A stretch of DNA of 6,182 nucleotides from Methylococcaceae bacterium UBA659 (GTDB taxonomy: Bacteria; Pseudomonadota; Gammaproteobacteria; Methylococcales; Methylomonadaceae). Shown in pieces: positions 1 through 4,741 of the stretch; positions within the stretch are counted from its first letter, which is position 1; each line of letters begins with the position of its first letter. Location: NCBI GenBank assembly GCA_002299495.1, contig DBNZ01000172.1, forward strand, positions 1-6,182. The letters are read 5' to 3'. The notes under the pieces were generated by a model. It worked only from the letters and a program-made list of their open reading frames with translations, had not been told where the DNA came from and did no database searches. The position numbers and the translations under genes were made by a program.

Positions 1-509
1 TACGCAGCCTTTAGATTTTTATCGTCATGATGATGATGGGGGTCATGGGGGTCATGGGGGTCTTTTAACAACAGGGCGCAAATGACATTGACGAGTAGAC
101 CGAAGCAGGCTACCAGAAGGGCTTCGTCGAAACGGATGCTATGCGGATCGATTAACCGCTCACCCGACTCTATCAGCATCATTATGGCGACCACACCTAG
201 CGCTACAGAGCTGGCGAAACTACCCAAGACCCCGACTTTTCCTGGACTAAACGCGAAAGTCCCATCGTCTGCATGAATCCTAGAATAACGGTAAGCCATC
301 AAAGTGATTATAAATGCCGCAACATGGGTCGCCATATGCCAACCATCCGCCAGCAACGCCATTGAGGCAAACACTATGCCGGCGGCGATTTCCAGCAACA
401 TCGTGACAAAGGTAATGATCAACACCCACCTTGTGCGGCGTTCGCCTTTTTTGTTGATGACTGCAAACTCATGGGAATGCGCCAAACTTTCAAGGGTTTG
501 CTGGTGCAT
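1..509 (-). CDS. dmeF: Cation diffusion facilitator, DmeF-type Co/Ni exporter (N-terminal part)
   Basis: Inner-membrane metal/proton antiporter of the CDF family, expected to export Co2+ and/or Ni2+ from the cytoplasm. The frame is open from the ATG at 509 to the window edge (169 codons), so the C-terminal half is missing. Visible landmarks: a His-containing N-terminus (H2, H11, H13); a first membrane span at about residues 28-50; the second-span motif LLADGWHMATH, whose H58 and H62 sit where the CDF metal ligands lie; FSPGKVGVLGSFASS at 87-101, matching the DmeF-type FGxGK motif; then two more spans. A His/Asp-rich cytoplasmic loop begins at about 150 (three DPH units, then HHHHDD), typical between spans IV and V. 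The second metal-binding HxxxD in span V would lie outside the window. No strong ribosome binding site precedes the ATG. It lies about 90 bases downstream of the copB remnant on the same strand, consistent with a metal-resistance locus. Choosing DmeF over ZitB/CzcD rests on the DGWHMATH motif. Confidence 0.88.
   Translation of the reverse strand, partial: MHQQTLESLAHSHEFAVINKKGERRTRWVLIITFVTMLLEIAAGIVFASMALLADGWHMATHVAAFIITLMAYRYSRIHADDGTFAFSPGKVGVLGSFASSVALGVVAIMMLIESGERLIDPHSIRFDEALLVACFGLLVNVICALLLKDPHDPHDPHHHHDDKNLKAA
35..61. repeat. Three tandem 9-bp units coding a His-rich loop
   Basis: The plus strand shows GATGGGGGT followed by two copies of CATGGGGGT. Read on the minus strand inside dmeF, each unit encodes Asp-Pro-His, giving (DPH)3 followed by a short run of His and Asp codons. 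The near-identical DNA of the units suggests slippage or unit duplication, so the length of this metal-binding loop may vary between strains. Confidence 0.85.
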
Positions 510-599
510 GGTCGGTTCTCAACGGGTTATTAAAAATTGATTTCCAAAATTTATTGGCTAGTTAGGAAACAGCAAAATCAACTGCCCACTTTATACCAG

Positions 600-896
600 C
601 TAATACCAAAATTGCACGCCGGCGACGAAACTGGTTTGCTTTGCTCGCATACCCGAGGCTTGCAAAATATCGGCGGCCGAACCAAATTTTGCCGCCCATT
701 CAACGCCTATGTAAGGCGCAAATTCACGGACAAGCTCATAGCGCAGACGAATTCCCAGCTCTAAATCCGAGACCCCGCTGCTGACCAAACGGCCGTCGTC
801 CCGTCGGCCATAGGCGTTTGTTTCCATGCGCGGCTGCAATTTCAGCCGTTGCGTCAACAGCAGGTCATTCGGTTTCCAGCCGAAATGCCGTGCCAA
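600..896 (-). pseudogene. copB: Copper resistance protein B, C-terminal remnant
   Basis: CopB (PcoB) is an outer-membrane beta-barrel protein of the CopABCD copper-resistance system. Only its C-terminal ~95 residues are present. The pieces DLLLTQRLKLQPRMETNAYG, SGVSDLELGIRLRYE and REFAPYIGVEWAAKFG are strongly family-typical, and the chain ends in FWY, an aromatic end usual for outer-membrane barrels. Whole CopB proteins are about three times longer and carry a signal peptide and a Met/His-rich N-terminus, all absent here. The open frame begins at a TTG inside copA-derived sequence, so there is no credible native start. The frame upstream belongs to copA in another phase, so this fragment would not be translated as a fusion. 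No further stops or frameshifts are seen in the remaining barrel part, which points to a recent deletion, or to an assembly misjoin. Confidence 0.85.
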
Positions 897-1189
897 TGAA
901 TGGACGTGGGTTCGTCAAGCGTATTTTTCACCCGCAAGGTGACCGTATCGCCCTCTCGCCAGCGCAGGGCGGGCGCCGGCAACAAGCCGTTGACGGTGAT
1001 ATTGACCGGGGTTTTGGCCAGGATCAGGTCAAATTCCGTTCCCGCCAATTCCGGCACGGATTGCAAACCGTCACCGGCACAACCCAATTTGGGCCAGACC
1101 GGCGCGTTTAACAGCAAGCCGGCCGCCAGGCCCTTGACGAAACGCCGGCGGGCGGGGTCAGGCAACAGAGGGGAACGCCAACCCATCAT
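854..1189 (-). pseudogene. copA: Copper resistance multicopper oxidase CopA, N-terminal remnant
   Basis: CopA (PcoA) is a periplasmic multicopper oxidase exported by the Tat system. From the ATG at 1189 the first ~102 residues match the family: a Tat signal with RRRFVKG at 14-20 followed by a hydrophobic stretch, then GTEFDL, TVNG, PAPALRWREGDTVTLRV and TSIHWHG, where H98 and H100 are type 2/type 3 copper ligands of the first cupredoxin domain. Directly after HWHGI the sequence departs from CopA, and the frame ends nine residues later (SAGNRMTCC, stop). Normal CopA proteins are roughly 550-650 residues, so more than 80% is missing, including the other ligand clusters. The stretch between TPVN and TVNG also looks several residues shorter than usual. 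The ATG at 1186 is an alternative start; upstream TTG codons seem less likely. No clear ribosome binding site is visible. It begins about 60 bases downstream of the OmpA-like gene. Confidence 0.87.
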
Positions 1190-1248
1190 CAACAAAAAGC
1201 TTATGGGTAGCTGGGGTAGTTTTGTTGCTTTTCCCCTGTTTTGGTATT

Positions 1249-1983
1249 TTACTGCTGGAACTGCTGCGGCTGTGGATAGCCCTGTTGGGGGTATTGCTGC
1301 TGTTGATTAGGTTGCTGCCGCGCCCCAGCGTTGTTATTAGCGACAATCGCCAATTCCACCCGACGGTTTTGGGCCCGGTTGGCTTCATCGGTATTGGGAA
1401 ATTTAGGCATCCTCTCACCCAGGCCTTGGGTGGTCAAACGGGCATGGCTGACGTTGTGCCGGGATAAATAATTGGACACGCTTAAGGCCCGTTCTTCAGA
1501 CAACTTTTGGTTATAACTGTCAGAACCGGTGTCGTCGGTATGGCCTGTGATGTTGATGGTGGTGTCTGGATATTGGTTCAGCACCTTAGCGACAGAATCC
1601 GAGGCGGTTTGCGCCTGCGGGGTCAGGACTGACGAATCAAAACCAAAGGTAATGCTGCTGGGCATAGTCAAGTTCAGCGTGTTTTCGGCCGTCCTTTCCA
1701 CCTGTATGCCGGTTCCTTGCAACGATTGTTGCATTTCTTGTTCCTGGTTATCCATGTAGGCACCGACCGCAGCGCCCACGACGCCGCCGGCCAAGGCGCC
1801 TAAGCCCGCGTTTTTAAAGTCATTGCCGCCGAACAACGCGCCCGCGCCCGCACCTACCGCCGCGCCTAGCCCAGCGCCCTTAGCGGTGTTGCTCATTTTG
1901 CTTTGGCCCGTGTACGGGTCAGTGGCGCAAGCGGCCAATAAGACCGTACTTACGGCTAGCACTATAGATGGTTTGATTTTCAT
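1249..1983 (-). CDS. OmpA-family outer-membrane lipoprotein with glycine-zipper segment
   Basis: Predicted lipoprotein that ties the outer membrane to peptidoglycan (YiaD-like architecture; 244 residues). The signal peptide ends in a lipobox LAAC with C19 as the lipid-modified residue; the next residues are Ala and Thr rather than Asp, which favours outer-membrane sorting. Residues ~36-77 form two glycine-zipper stretches (GAGLGAAVGAGAGALFGG and GLGALAGGVVGAAVGAYMD) likely to associate with membrane. The OmpA-like domain runs from ~107 to 214, with FGFDSSVLTP, INITGHTDDTGS, LSEERALSV and the NRRVEL motif that normally contacts diaminopimelate. The C-terminal tail is unusual: 13 of the last 22 residues are Gln, interspersed with Pro and Tyr. 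The ATG is fixed by a well-spaced AGGG 7 bases upstream. An AT-rich leader of about 170 bases separates it from the gene upstream, so it probably has its own promoter. Exact orthology beyond the family is not claimed. Confidence 0.92.
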   Translation of the reverse strand: MKIKPSIVLAVSTVLLAACATDPYTGQSKMSNTAKGAGLGAAVGAGAGALFGGNDFKNAGLGALAGGVVGAAVGAYMDNQEQEMQQSLQGTGIQVERTAENTLNLTMPSSITFGFDSSVLTPQAQTASDSVAKVLNQYPDTTINITGHTDDTGSDSYNQKLSEERALSVSNYLSRHNVSHARLTTQGLGERMPKFPNTDEANRAQNRRVELAIVANNNAGARQQPNQQQQYPQQGYPQPQQFQQ

Positions 1984-1988
1984 TGCTT

Positions 1989-1994
1989 ATCCCT
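1989..1994 (-). promoter_or_regulatory. Ribosome binding site of the OmpA-like gene
   Basis: AGGGAT on the minus strand. Its AGGG core ends 7 bases before the ATG at 1983, a near-ideal Shine-Dalgarno spacing that fixes this start codon. Confidence 0.7.
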
Positions 1995-2041
1995 GTGTTT
2001 TTTTGACATAAAAAATTTGGCATTGTTAATTTTAGATAATT

Positions 2042-2069
2042 TTAATATTTTTTTATCCTTATTATTCAA
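2042..2069 (-). promoter_or_regulatory. Possible sigma70 promoter for the OmpA-like gene
   Basis: On the minus strand TTGAAT (2064-2069) and TATTAA (2042-2047) are separated by 16 bases in a very AT-rich leader. Each hexamer matches the consensus at about four of six positions. AT-rich DNA produces such matches by chance and other combinations exist nearby, so this is only the best-looking candidate. Transcription would start about 50 bases before the ATG. Confidence 0.25.
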
Positions 2070-2154
2070 TTAGATAAAAATCAAAAACCCTGCATATTTA
2101 ACAATACCGAGAATTATCACCAACCCAGAATTAATGACGGCTTAACTGCCTTCA

Positions 2155-3210
2155 CTATTCGGCCACTTTGTCCGTATCCCGCAACCAGTCCCGCCAAATC
2201 GACATCAATATAGCCAAAATGGCAGGCCCCAAAAACAAGCCCAACAAGCCCATGGCCTCCATGCCGCCAAAAATGCCAAACAGCGTCCAGATAAAGTGCA
2301 ACCTGACCGCCCCGCCAATCAAAATGGGTCTGATATAGTTATCGGTGACAAAAGTCAATACCATGCCATAGATAAAAATCCCCAAGGCTTCGGGAATTTG
2401 GTTCTCCGCCAGCAATACCAGCGAGCAAGCACCAAAGATTAGTTTGGCGGCAAAAGGGATCAACGCAAAAATGCCGGTCAACGCCCCTAATATGGCCGGA
2501 TGACTTAAACCCACTACCGCATAACCCACGCCCATCAACAAGCCTTTGCCTACGCCCACCAATATCATGCCGTTGACTGTGCCCCGGATGGCGGTGGCGG
2601 CATGCAAGGTGTAACGCACCCCCACCTCGCCGAAGATTCTCCGGCTACTGGCCTGAACTTGCCTGGCCAAACCATCGCCGTGTTGGTAAACGAACAACAA
2701 AATTAACAAAAAAATCAAAAAGCCAATGAACCGATGGAACAACTGGCTGGCCAATTCCTTGGTGTATGCCATTGCCCCGGCCGTCCCCAACCAATGCAAG
2801 GTGTCGTTAGCCGCCTCCGGCGTTCCCAGCACCTCAATCCACTGTTGTCTTACCCACTCCCCCATCATTGGCACGGTGGCCAACCAATCGGGCGGCGGAA
2901 TGCCCACTTTTTTGGCATCCATTAAAAATTGGGTGAAGGACTGGGCATCGTCCAACAACCGCAATAGGCCATAAAAAACCGGCCATAAAATTAACGCCCC
3001 TATAATCAACGTTAACCCCACCGCCCCCCAAGTGACTTTACCGTGTAGCTTCTTGGAAACCAGCAAGCGTTTGTAAACCGGCCATGTGCTGATAGCCACC
3101 ACCACCGCCCAGGCCAGTAATGGCATGAAACTCCGTAATACCCAGGCACCCGCCGCCAATAAAACAATGATGGCGATAAAGCGGGCACGAATCTCTATAG
3201 TGTTTGGCAT
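2155..3210 (-). CDS. AI-2E / PerM-family inner-membrane transporter
   Basis: Polytopic inner-membrane protein of 351 residues, the usual family length, belonging to the AI-2E/PerM family (formerly UPF0118; YdiK, YhhT, PerM, TqsA). Two hydrophobic segments lie at ~11-41 and one at ~62-84. A soluble region follows to ~155, then spans at ~160-175 and in the C-terminal half. The family core is clear at ~208-252 (RGTVNGMILVGVGKGLLMGV, then LSHPAILGALTGIFALIPF) and at ~290-333, with DNYIRPILIGG, LHFIWTLFGIFGGMEAMGLL and FLGPAILAIL. Members have been linked to export of AI-2 or other small molecules and to Na+/H+ exchange; nothing here fixes the substrate, and the family name alone is no evidence of quorum sensing. 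It stands alone between two leaders, with no clear hairpin terminator after its TAG. The ribosome binding site before the ATG at 3210 is weak; a TATAAC lies about 20 bases upstream as a possible -10. Confidence 0.9.
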   Translation of the reverse strand: MPNTIEIRARFIAIIVLLAAGAWVLRSFMPLLAWAVVVAISTWPVYKRLLVSKKLHGKVTWGAVGLTLIIGALILWPVFYGLLRLLDDAQSFTQFLMDAKKVGIPPPDWLATVPMMGEWVRQQWIEVLGTPEAANDTLHWLGTAGAMAYTKELASQLFHRFIGFLIFLLILLFVYQHGDGLARQVQASSRRIFGEVGVRYTLHAATAIRGTVNGMILVGVGKGLLMGVGYAVVGLSHPAILGALTGIFALIPFAAKLIFGACSLVLLAENQIPEALGIFIYGMVLTFVTDNYIRPILIGGAVRLHFIWTLFGIFGGMEAMGLLGLFLGPAILAILMSIWRDWLRDTDKVAE

Positions 3211-3506
3211 GGCGATACTTAATTATTGTTATAAATGATTTTGTACCGGGGATTCTAACACCTACGGCGTAGCATGTATCTTATCCCCCTTATCAGGGAG
3301 AAAGCTGGGATGAGGCTGCGCTAAAAAAACCGCCATCAGATGTGCGATGACGATATCGCCAGACCAGAGTTGTTTTGCGTGGTGGCTTGCGGCGATGGCC
3401 TCGCCGCCACGGGTCAAACCAGAACACGCCATTTCTCCTGCCATTAAACAAAAGACATGGCTTTTACTAGAAATAATTTTTCCAGATGGGTGCTTATGGG
3501 ATGACC
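3211..3506. other. Stretch without a recognisable gene, including one doubtful 60-codon frame
   Basis: Between the PerM-family gene and copC. A minus-strand frame at 3262-3444 (MAGEMACSGLTRGGEAIAAS..., ending KGDKIHATP) is open for 60 codons, but it has no proper ribosome binding site, no domain I recognise and an unconvincing composition, so I do not call it a gene. A GC-rich imperfect inverted repeat sits inside it at 3382-3410 (GTGGC, two extra bases, GCGGCGA, a short loop, then TCGCCGCCAC). It could form a hairpin on either strand but has no T-run, so it is not a typical intrinsic terminator. The stretch could be the decayed remnant of a former gene. Confidence 0.4.
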
Positions 3507-3863
3507 CTATTTGATGACAAAAAACCGGATGACATCCTCGGTCAAATGCCCATCAGCCGCAAATACTTTTAGGCTAATGGCATACTCGCCTTCGGTGAGG
3601 GGCGGGATTTCAATCAAAACCTGCCCTTTTTTGCCGCCTTGTTTCACAGGCAAAGGCTCAAACAAATCGCCTTCTTTGACGAGATTGAATTTTGACAAAC
3701 CGAGCTCTACTTTAGCATTGAAAACTAAAGAAACCTGGCTGGTTTGTCCGGCATGGATAGGTGCGATTTTTAATGAGTCTGCCGTGATCACGGCATGGGC
3801 AAAGGCCAATTTTGCCGCCATTAACAGCGGCCATAAAACAAAATAAAACGGCTGTTTACGCAT
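3507..3863 (-). CDS. copC: Periplasmic copper-binding protein, CopC family
   Basis: CopC proteins bind Cu(II) in the periplasm and pass on or buffer copper, often with the membrane importer CopD. This 118-residue chain has a signal peptide (basic MRK, hydrophobic core, AFA at 20-22), after which the mature protein begins with His23. That residue supplies the N-terminal His ligand of the CopC Cu(II) site, and D104-G105-H106 near the C-terminus (AADGH) supplies the Asp and His ligands. The mature chain has no methionine at all, so the Met-rich Cu(I) site of Pseudomonas syringae-type CopC is absent; this is a Cu(II)-only type. The rest fits the family's small beta-sandwich (VSLVFNAKVE, LIEIPPLTEGEYAISLKVFAADGH). 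No copD lies downstream in the window. The ATG at 3863 lacks a clear ribosome binding site and is preceded by a large inverted repeat (3885-3909) that may control it. Confidence 0.88.
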   Translation of the reverse strand: MRKQPFYFVLWPLLMAAKLAFAHAVITADSLKIAPIHAGQTSQVSLVFNAKVELGLSKFNLVKEGDLFEPLPVKQGGKKGQVLIEIPPLTEGEYAISLKVFAADGHLTEDVIRFFVIK

Positions 3864-3884
3864 AATTTAAGTAGAAAAATTAAA

Positions 3885-3909
3885 AGGGCGGTGTTTTATA
3901 AAACGCCCT
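3885..3909 (-). terminator. Inverted repeat before copC: intrinsic terminator or operator
   Basis: AGGGC, three extra bases, the perfect 12-bp palindrome GTTTTATAAAAC, then GCCCT. Read on the minus strand the GC arms enclose the AT palindrome and are followed by TTTTAATTTTT, the layout of a Rho-independent terminator for a transcript arriving from the right. The repeat ends only 21 bases before the copC ATG, and the palindrome also contains TATAAA on the minus strand (3895-3900), which could be the -10 element of copC. It may therefore terminate an upstream transcript, act as an attenuator, or be a regulator-binding site over the copC promoter. Sequence alone does not decide. Confidence 0.5.
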
Positions 3910-3958
3910 GACATTCTATAACCCTTTAACCCGAATGGATACAAGTCGATTCTTATGT

Positions 3959-3984
3959 TTCCTAAGGAAGTGCTGATTAAATCA
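3959..3984. repeat. Two small adjacent inverted repeats
   Basis: TTCCT-A-AGGAA at 3959-3969 and TGATT-A-AATCA at 3974-3984 are perfect 5-bp inverted repeats with single-base centres, five bases apart. They could be half-sites for a dimeric regulator or an end of an old repeat element. No partner sequence was found elsewhere in the window. Confidence 0.35.
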
Positions 3985-4065
3985 AACAGCCCCTCTCCTC
4001 TGGGCAATAACGGTTAATGTTTTGTGTGGATAGCATGGCCGTGATGGCTTTGTGGTAGGGGCGAC

Positions 4066-4171
4066 GGCTTTCTTAGCGTTCAGGCTAAGACTTCTCGCAT
4101 AGACTTATCTGGTCTGCGGTGATGCAGGGTGCGGGAAACACCCTGCGAGAGCCACAAATGAAATACATTTG
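4066..4171 (+). ncRNA. Strongly structured segment, candidate non-coding RNA (family not identified)
   Basis: A compact multi-branched fold can be drawn by hand. GGCT (4066-4069) pairs with AGCC (4150-4153). Inside it, TCTTAGC/GCTAAGA (4071-4077 with 4084-4090) forms a 7-bp hairpin with loop GTTCAG. CTCGCA (4094-4099) pairs with TGCGAG (4144-4149) and encloses AGAC/GTCT (4101-4104 with 4112-4115) and GGGTG/CACCC. An alternative fold makes an 8-bp hairpin GCAGGGTG/CACCCTGC (4124-4131 with 4139-4146) and extends the outer helix to GGCTTTC/GAGAGCC. A last hairpin CAAATG/CATTTG lies at 4155-4171. Two helix extensions rely on G-U pairs (U4070-G4149, U4100-G4116) that would be A-C mismatches on the other strand, mildly favouring plus-strand RNA. 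No open frame runs through it. The element may begin earlier, near 4031. It could be a free regulatory RNA, an orphan mobile-element RNA, or a dispersed DNA repeat; no clear plus-strand promoter was found. Confidence 0.45.
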
Positions 4172-4191
4172 AGTTTGAGTTTGAGTTTGAA
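4168..4191. repeat. Hexanucleotide repeat, four TTTGAG units
   Basis: Three exact TTTGAG units followed by TTTGAA, starting within the last hairpin arm of the structured segment. It is a short slippage-prone microsatellite between that segment and the small membrane-peptide gene. It is too short and too regular to be part of a CRISPR array. Confidence 0.85.
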
Positions 4192-4207
4192 TTGCCGAGG
4201 GATGTGT

Positions 4208-4312
4208 TTAAAAATTCCCCCAAAAAATGAAGTAAATAGCCAATGTAACTATGATCAAGCCGAAATATCCATAAAACTTGATTTCATCAAAGGCTTTATT
4301 GAAGTGTTTCAT
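4208..4312 (-). CDS. Small single-span membrane peptide, 34 residues
   Basis: Short gene of unknown function. The frame begins MKHFNKAFDEIKFYGYFG, continues as a hydrophobic segment (LIIVTLAIYFIFW, about residues 19-31) and ends GNF before a TAA. This predicts one membrane helix with a charged N-terminal half. The strongest support is GGGGAG on the minus strand at 4321-4326, eight bases before the ATG: one of the best ribosome binding sites in the window. It lies 79 bases downstream of the 84-residue hypothetical gene on the same strand, and the intervening DNA shows no clear terminator, so the two may be co-transcribed. It has the size and character of small inner-membrane regulators or type I toxins, but I recognise no family. 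A plus-strand frame across the same bases (4169-4363) starts at a TTG inside the hexamer repeat and looks spurious. Confidence 0.55.
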   Translation of the reverse strand: MKHFNKAFDEIKFYGYFGLIIVTLAIYFIFWGNF

Positions 4313-4320
4313 GAACCTAA

Positions 4321-4326
4321 CTCCCC
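4321..4326 (-). promoter_or_regulatory. Ribosome binding site of the small membrane peptide
   Basis: GGGGAG on the minus strand, eight bases before the ATG at 4312. The strength and spacing of this site are the main reason for calling such a short gene. Confidence 0.6.
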
Positions 4327-4391
4327 AAAAACTAAACATTATTATGCGGCAAGCAGGTTGTAGTTTTCGTTGATTTTTTAGTTTTATCTAA

Positions 4392-4646
4392 CTATTTCAA
4401 ATCGTTAAGGTTATCTTCCTGGCTGCCTGTGGTTGACTTTTCAATATCCGGATCATTGGTTTCTTCCAGCAACAACCTGGTCAAGGCGGCAAGCTTATCG
4501 GCATCTACCCGCTTAGCTTTGAATTCCCGCTTTAACAGCTTGACGAAAGGATAAAGCGCCTCATTGATCTTTAAGGTCGGCTGCGGCGGCTTCTTTTTTC
4601 CAAGAGGCAAGGGTTTACGTCCCCGAGTGTCTTTGTTCTTGGACAT
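4392..4646 (-). CDS. Small hypothetical protein with basic AT-hook-like N-terminus
   Basis: Unrecognised protein of 84 residues. Starting at the ATG at 4646 it reads MSKNKDTRGRKPLPLGKKK; an in-frame TTG three codons upstream is less likely as the start. The first ~46 residues are very basic and include R8-G-R-K-P12, which resembles the RGRP core of an AT-hook. A probable strand (PTLKI, 23-27) and two amphipathic helices follow (about 28-43 and 48-62, with DADKLAALTRLLLEE). The last ~20 residues are acidic and polar (NDPDIEKSTTGSQEDNLND). The charge layout suggests a nucleic-acid-binding or ribosome/RNA-associated protein, possibly ribbon-helix-helix-like, but that is inference. A promoter with a perfect TATAAT lies just upstream, giving a short leader; the Shine-Dalgarno match is poor. 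The small membrane-peptide gene follows on the same strand. Confidence 0.7.
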   Translation of the reverse strand: MSKNKDTRGRKPLPLGKKKPPQPTLKINEALYPFVKLLKREFKAKRVDADKLAALTRLLLEETNDPDIEKSTTGSQEDNLNDLK

Positions 4647-4673
4647 GTTGATCAATTATTAAAAAGCAACCTA

Positions 4674-4701
4674 ATTATAATAGTTTTGTCGCGGAAGGCA
4701 A
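4674..4701 (-). promoter_or_regulatory. Sigma70-like promoter of the 84-residue hypothetical gene
   Basis: On the minus strand TTGCCT (4696-4701) and a perfect TATAAT (4674-4679) are separated by 16 bases. Transcription would start near 4667, about 20 bases before the ATG at 4646. This is the best promoter match in the window and separates this gene from trhP upstream. Confidence 0.6.
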
Positions 4702-4741
4702 TTATTTTTAAGTAACCTAAAAATAAAAAACGTCGCATCCC

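Noticed and set aside
82..540. Plus-strand frames over the first 540 bases
   Set aside because: The minus strand there gives an uninterrupted CDF transporter with all expected motifs; the plus-strand frames have no recognisable content.
818..1310. Two plus-strand frames (818-1111 and 900-1310)
   Set aside because: They are antisense to the CopA remnant, whose minus-strand translation gives clear family motifs.
1158..1467. Frames on both strands overlapping the end of the OmpA-like gene
   Set aside because: They are out-of-phase shadows of the Q-rich tail and OmpA domain, with no sensible protein content.
2155..3210. Reading the AI-2E-family name as evidence for quorum sensing
   Set aside because: The family is broad and its substrates vary; no luxS, lsr or other signalling gene is present in the window.
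4066..4153. Cloverleaf-like fold of about 88 bases, possible tRNA
   Set aside because: There is no T-loop consensus, no 7-bp acceptor stem with discriminator/CCA context, and the branch lengths do not fit a tRNA.
4168..4191. Possible CRISPR or phage-type repeat array
   Set aside because: It is only a 6-bp microsatellite of four units without spacers.
4169..4363. Plus-strand 64-codon frame
   Set aside because: It begins at a TTG inside the TTTGAG repeat, has no ribosome binding site and no recognisable content; the minus-strand peptide gene over the same bases is far better supported.
4700..4741. Intrinsic terminator after trhP
   Set aside because: Minus-strand T-runs are present but no GC-rich stem can be drawn directly before them.
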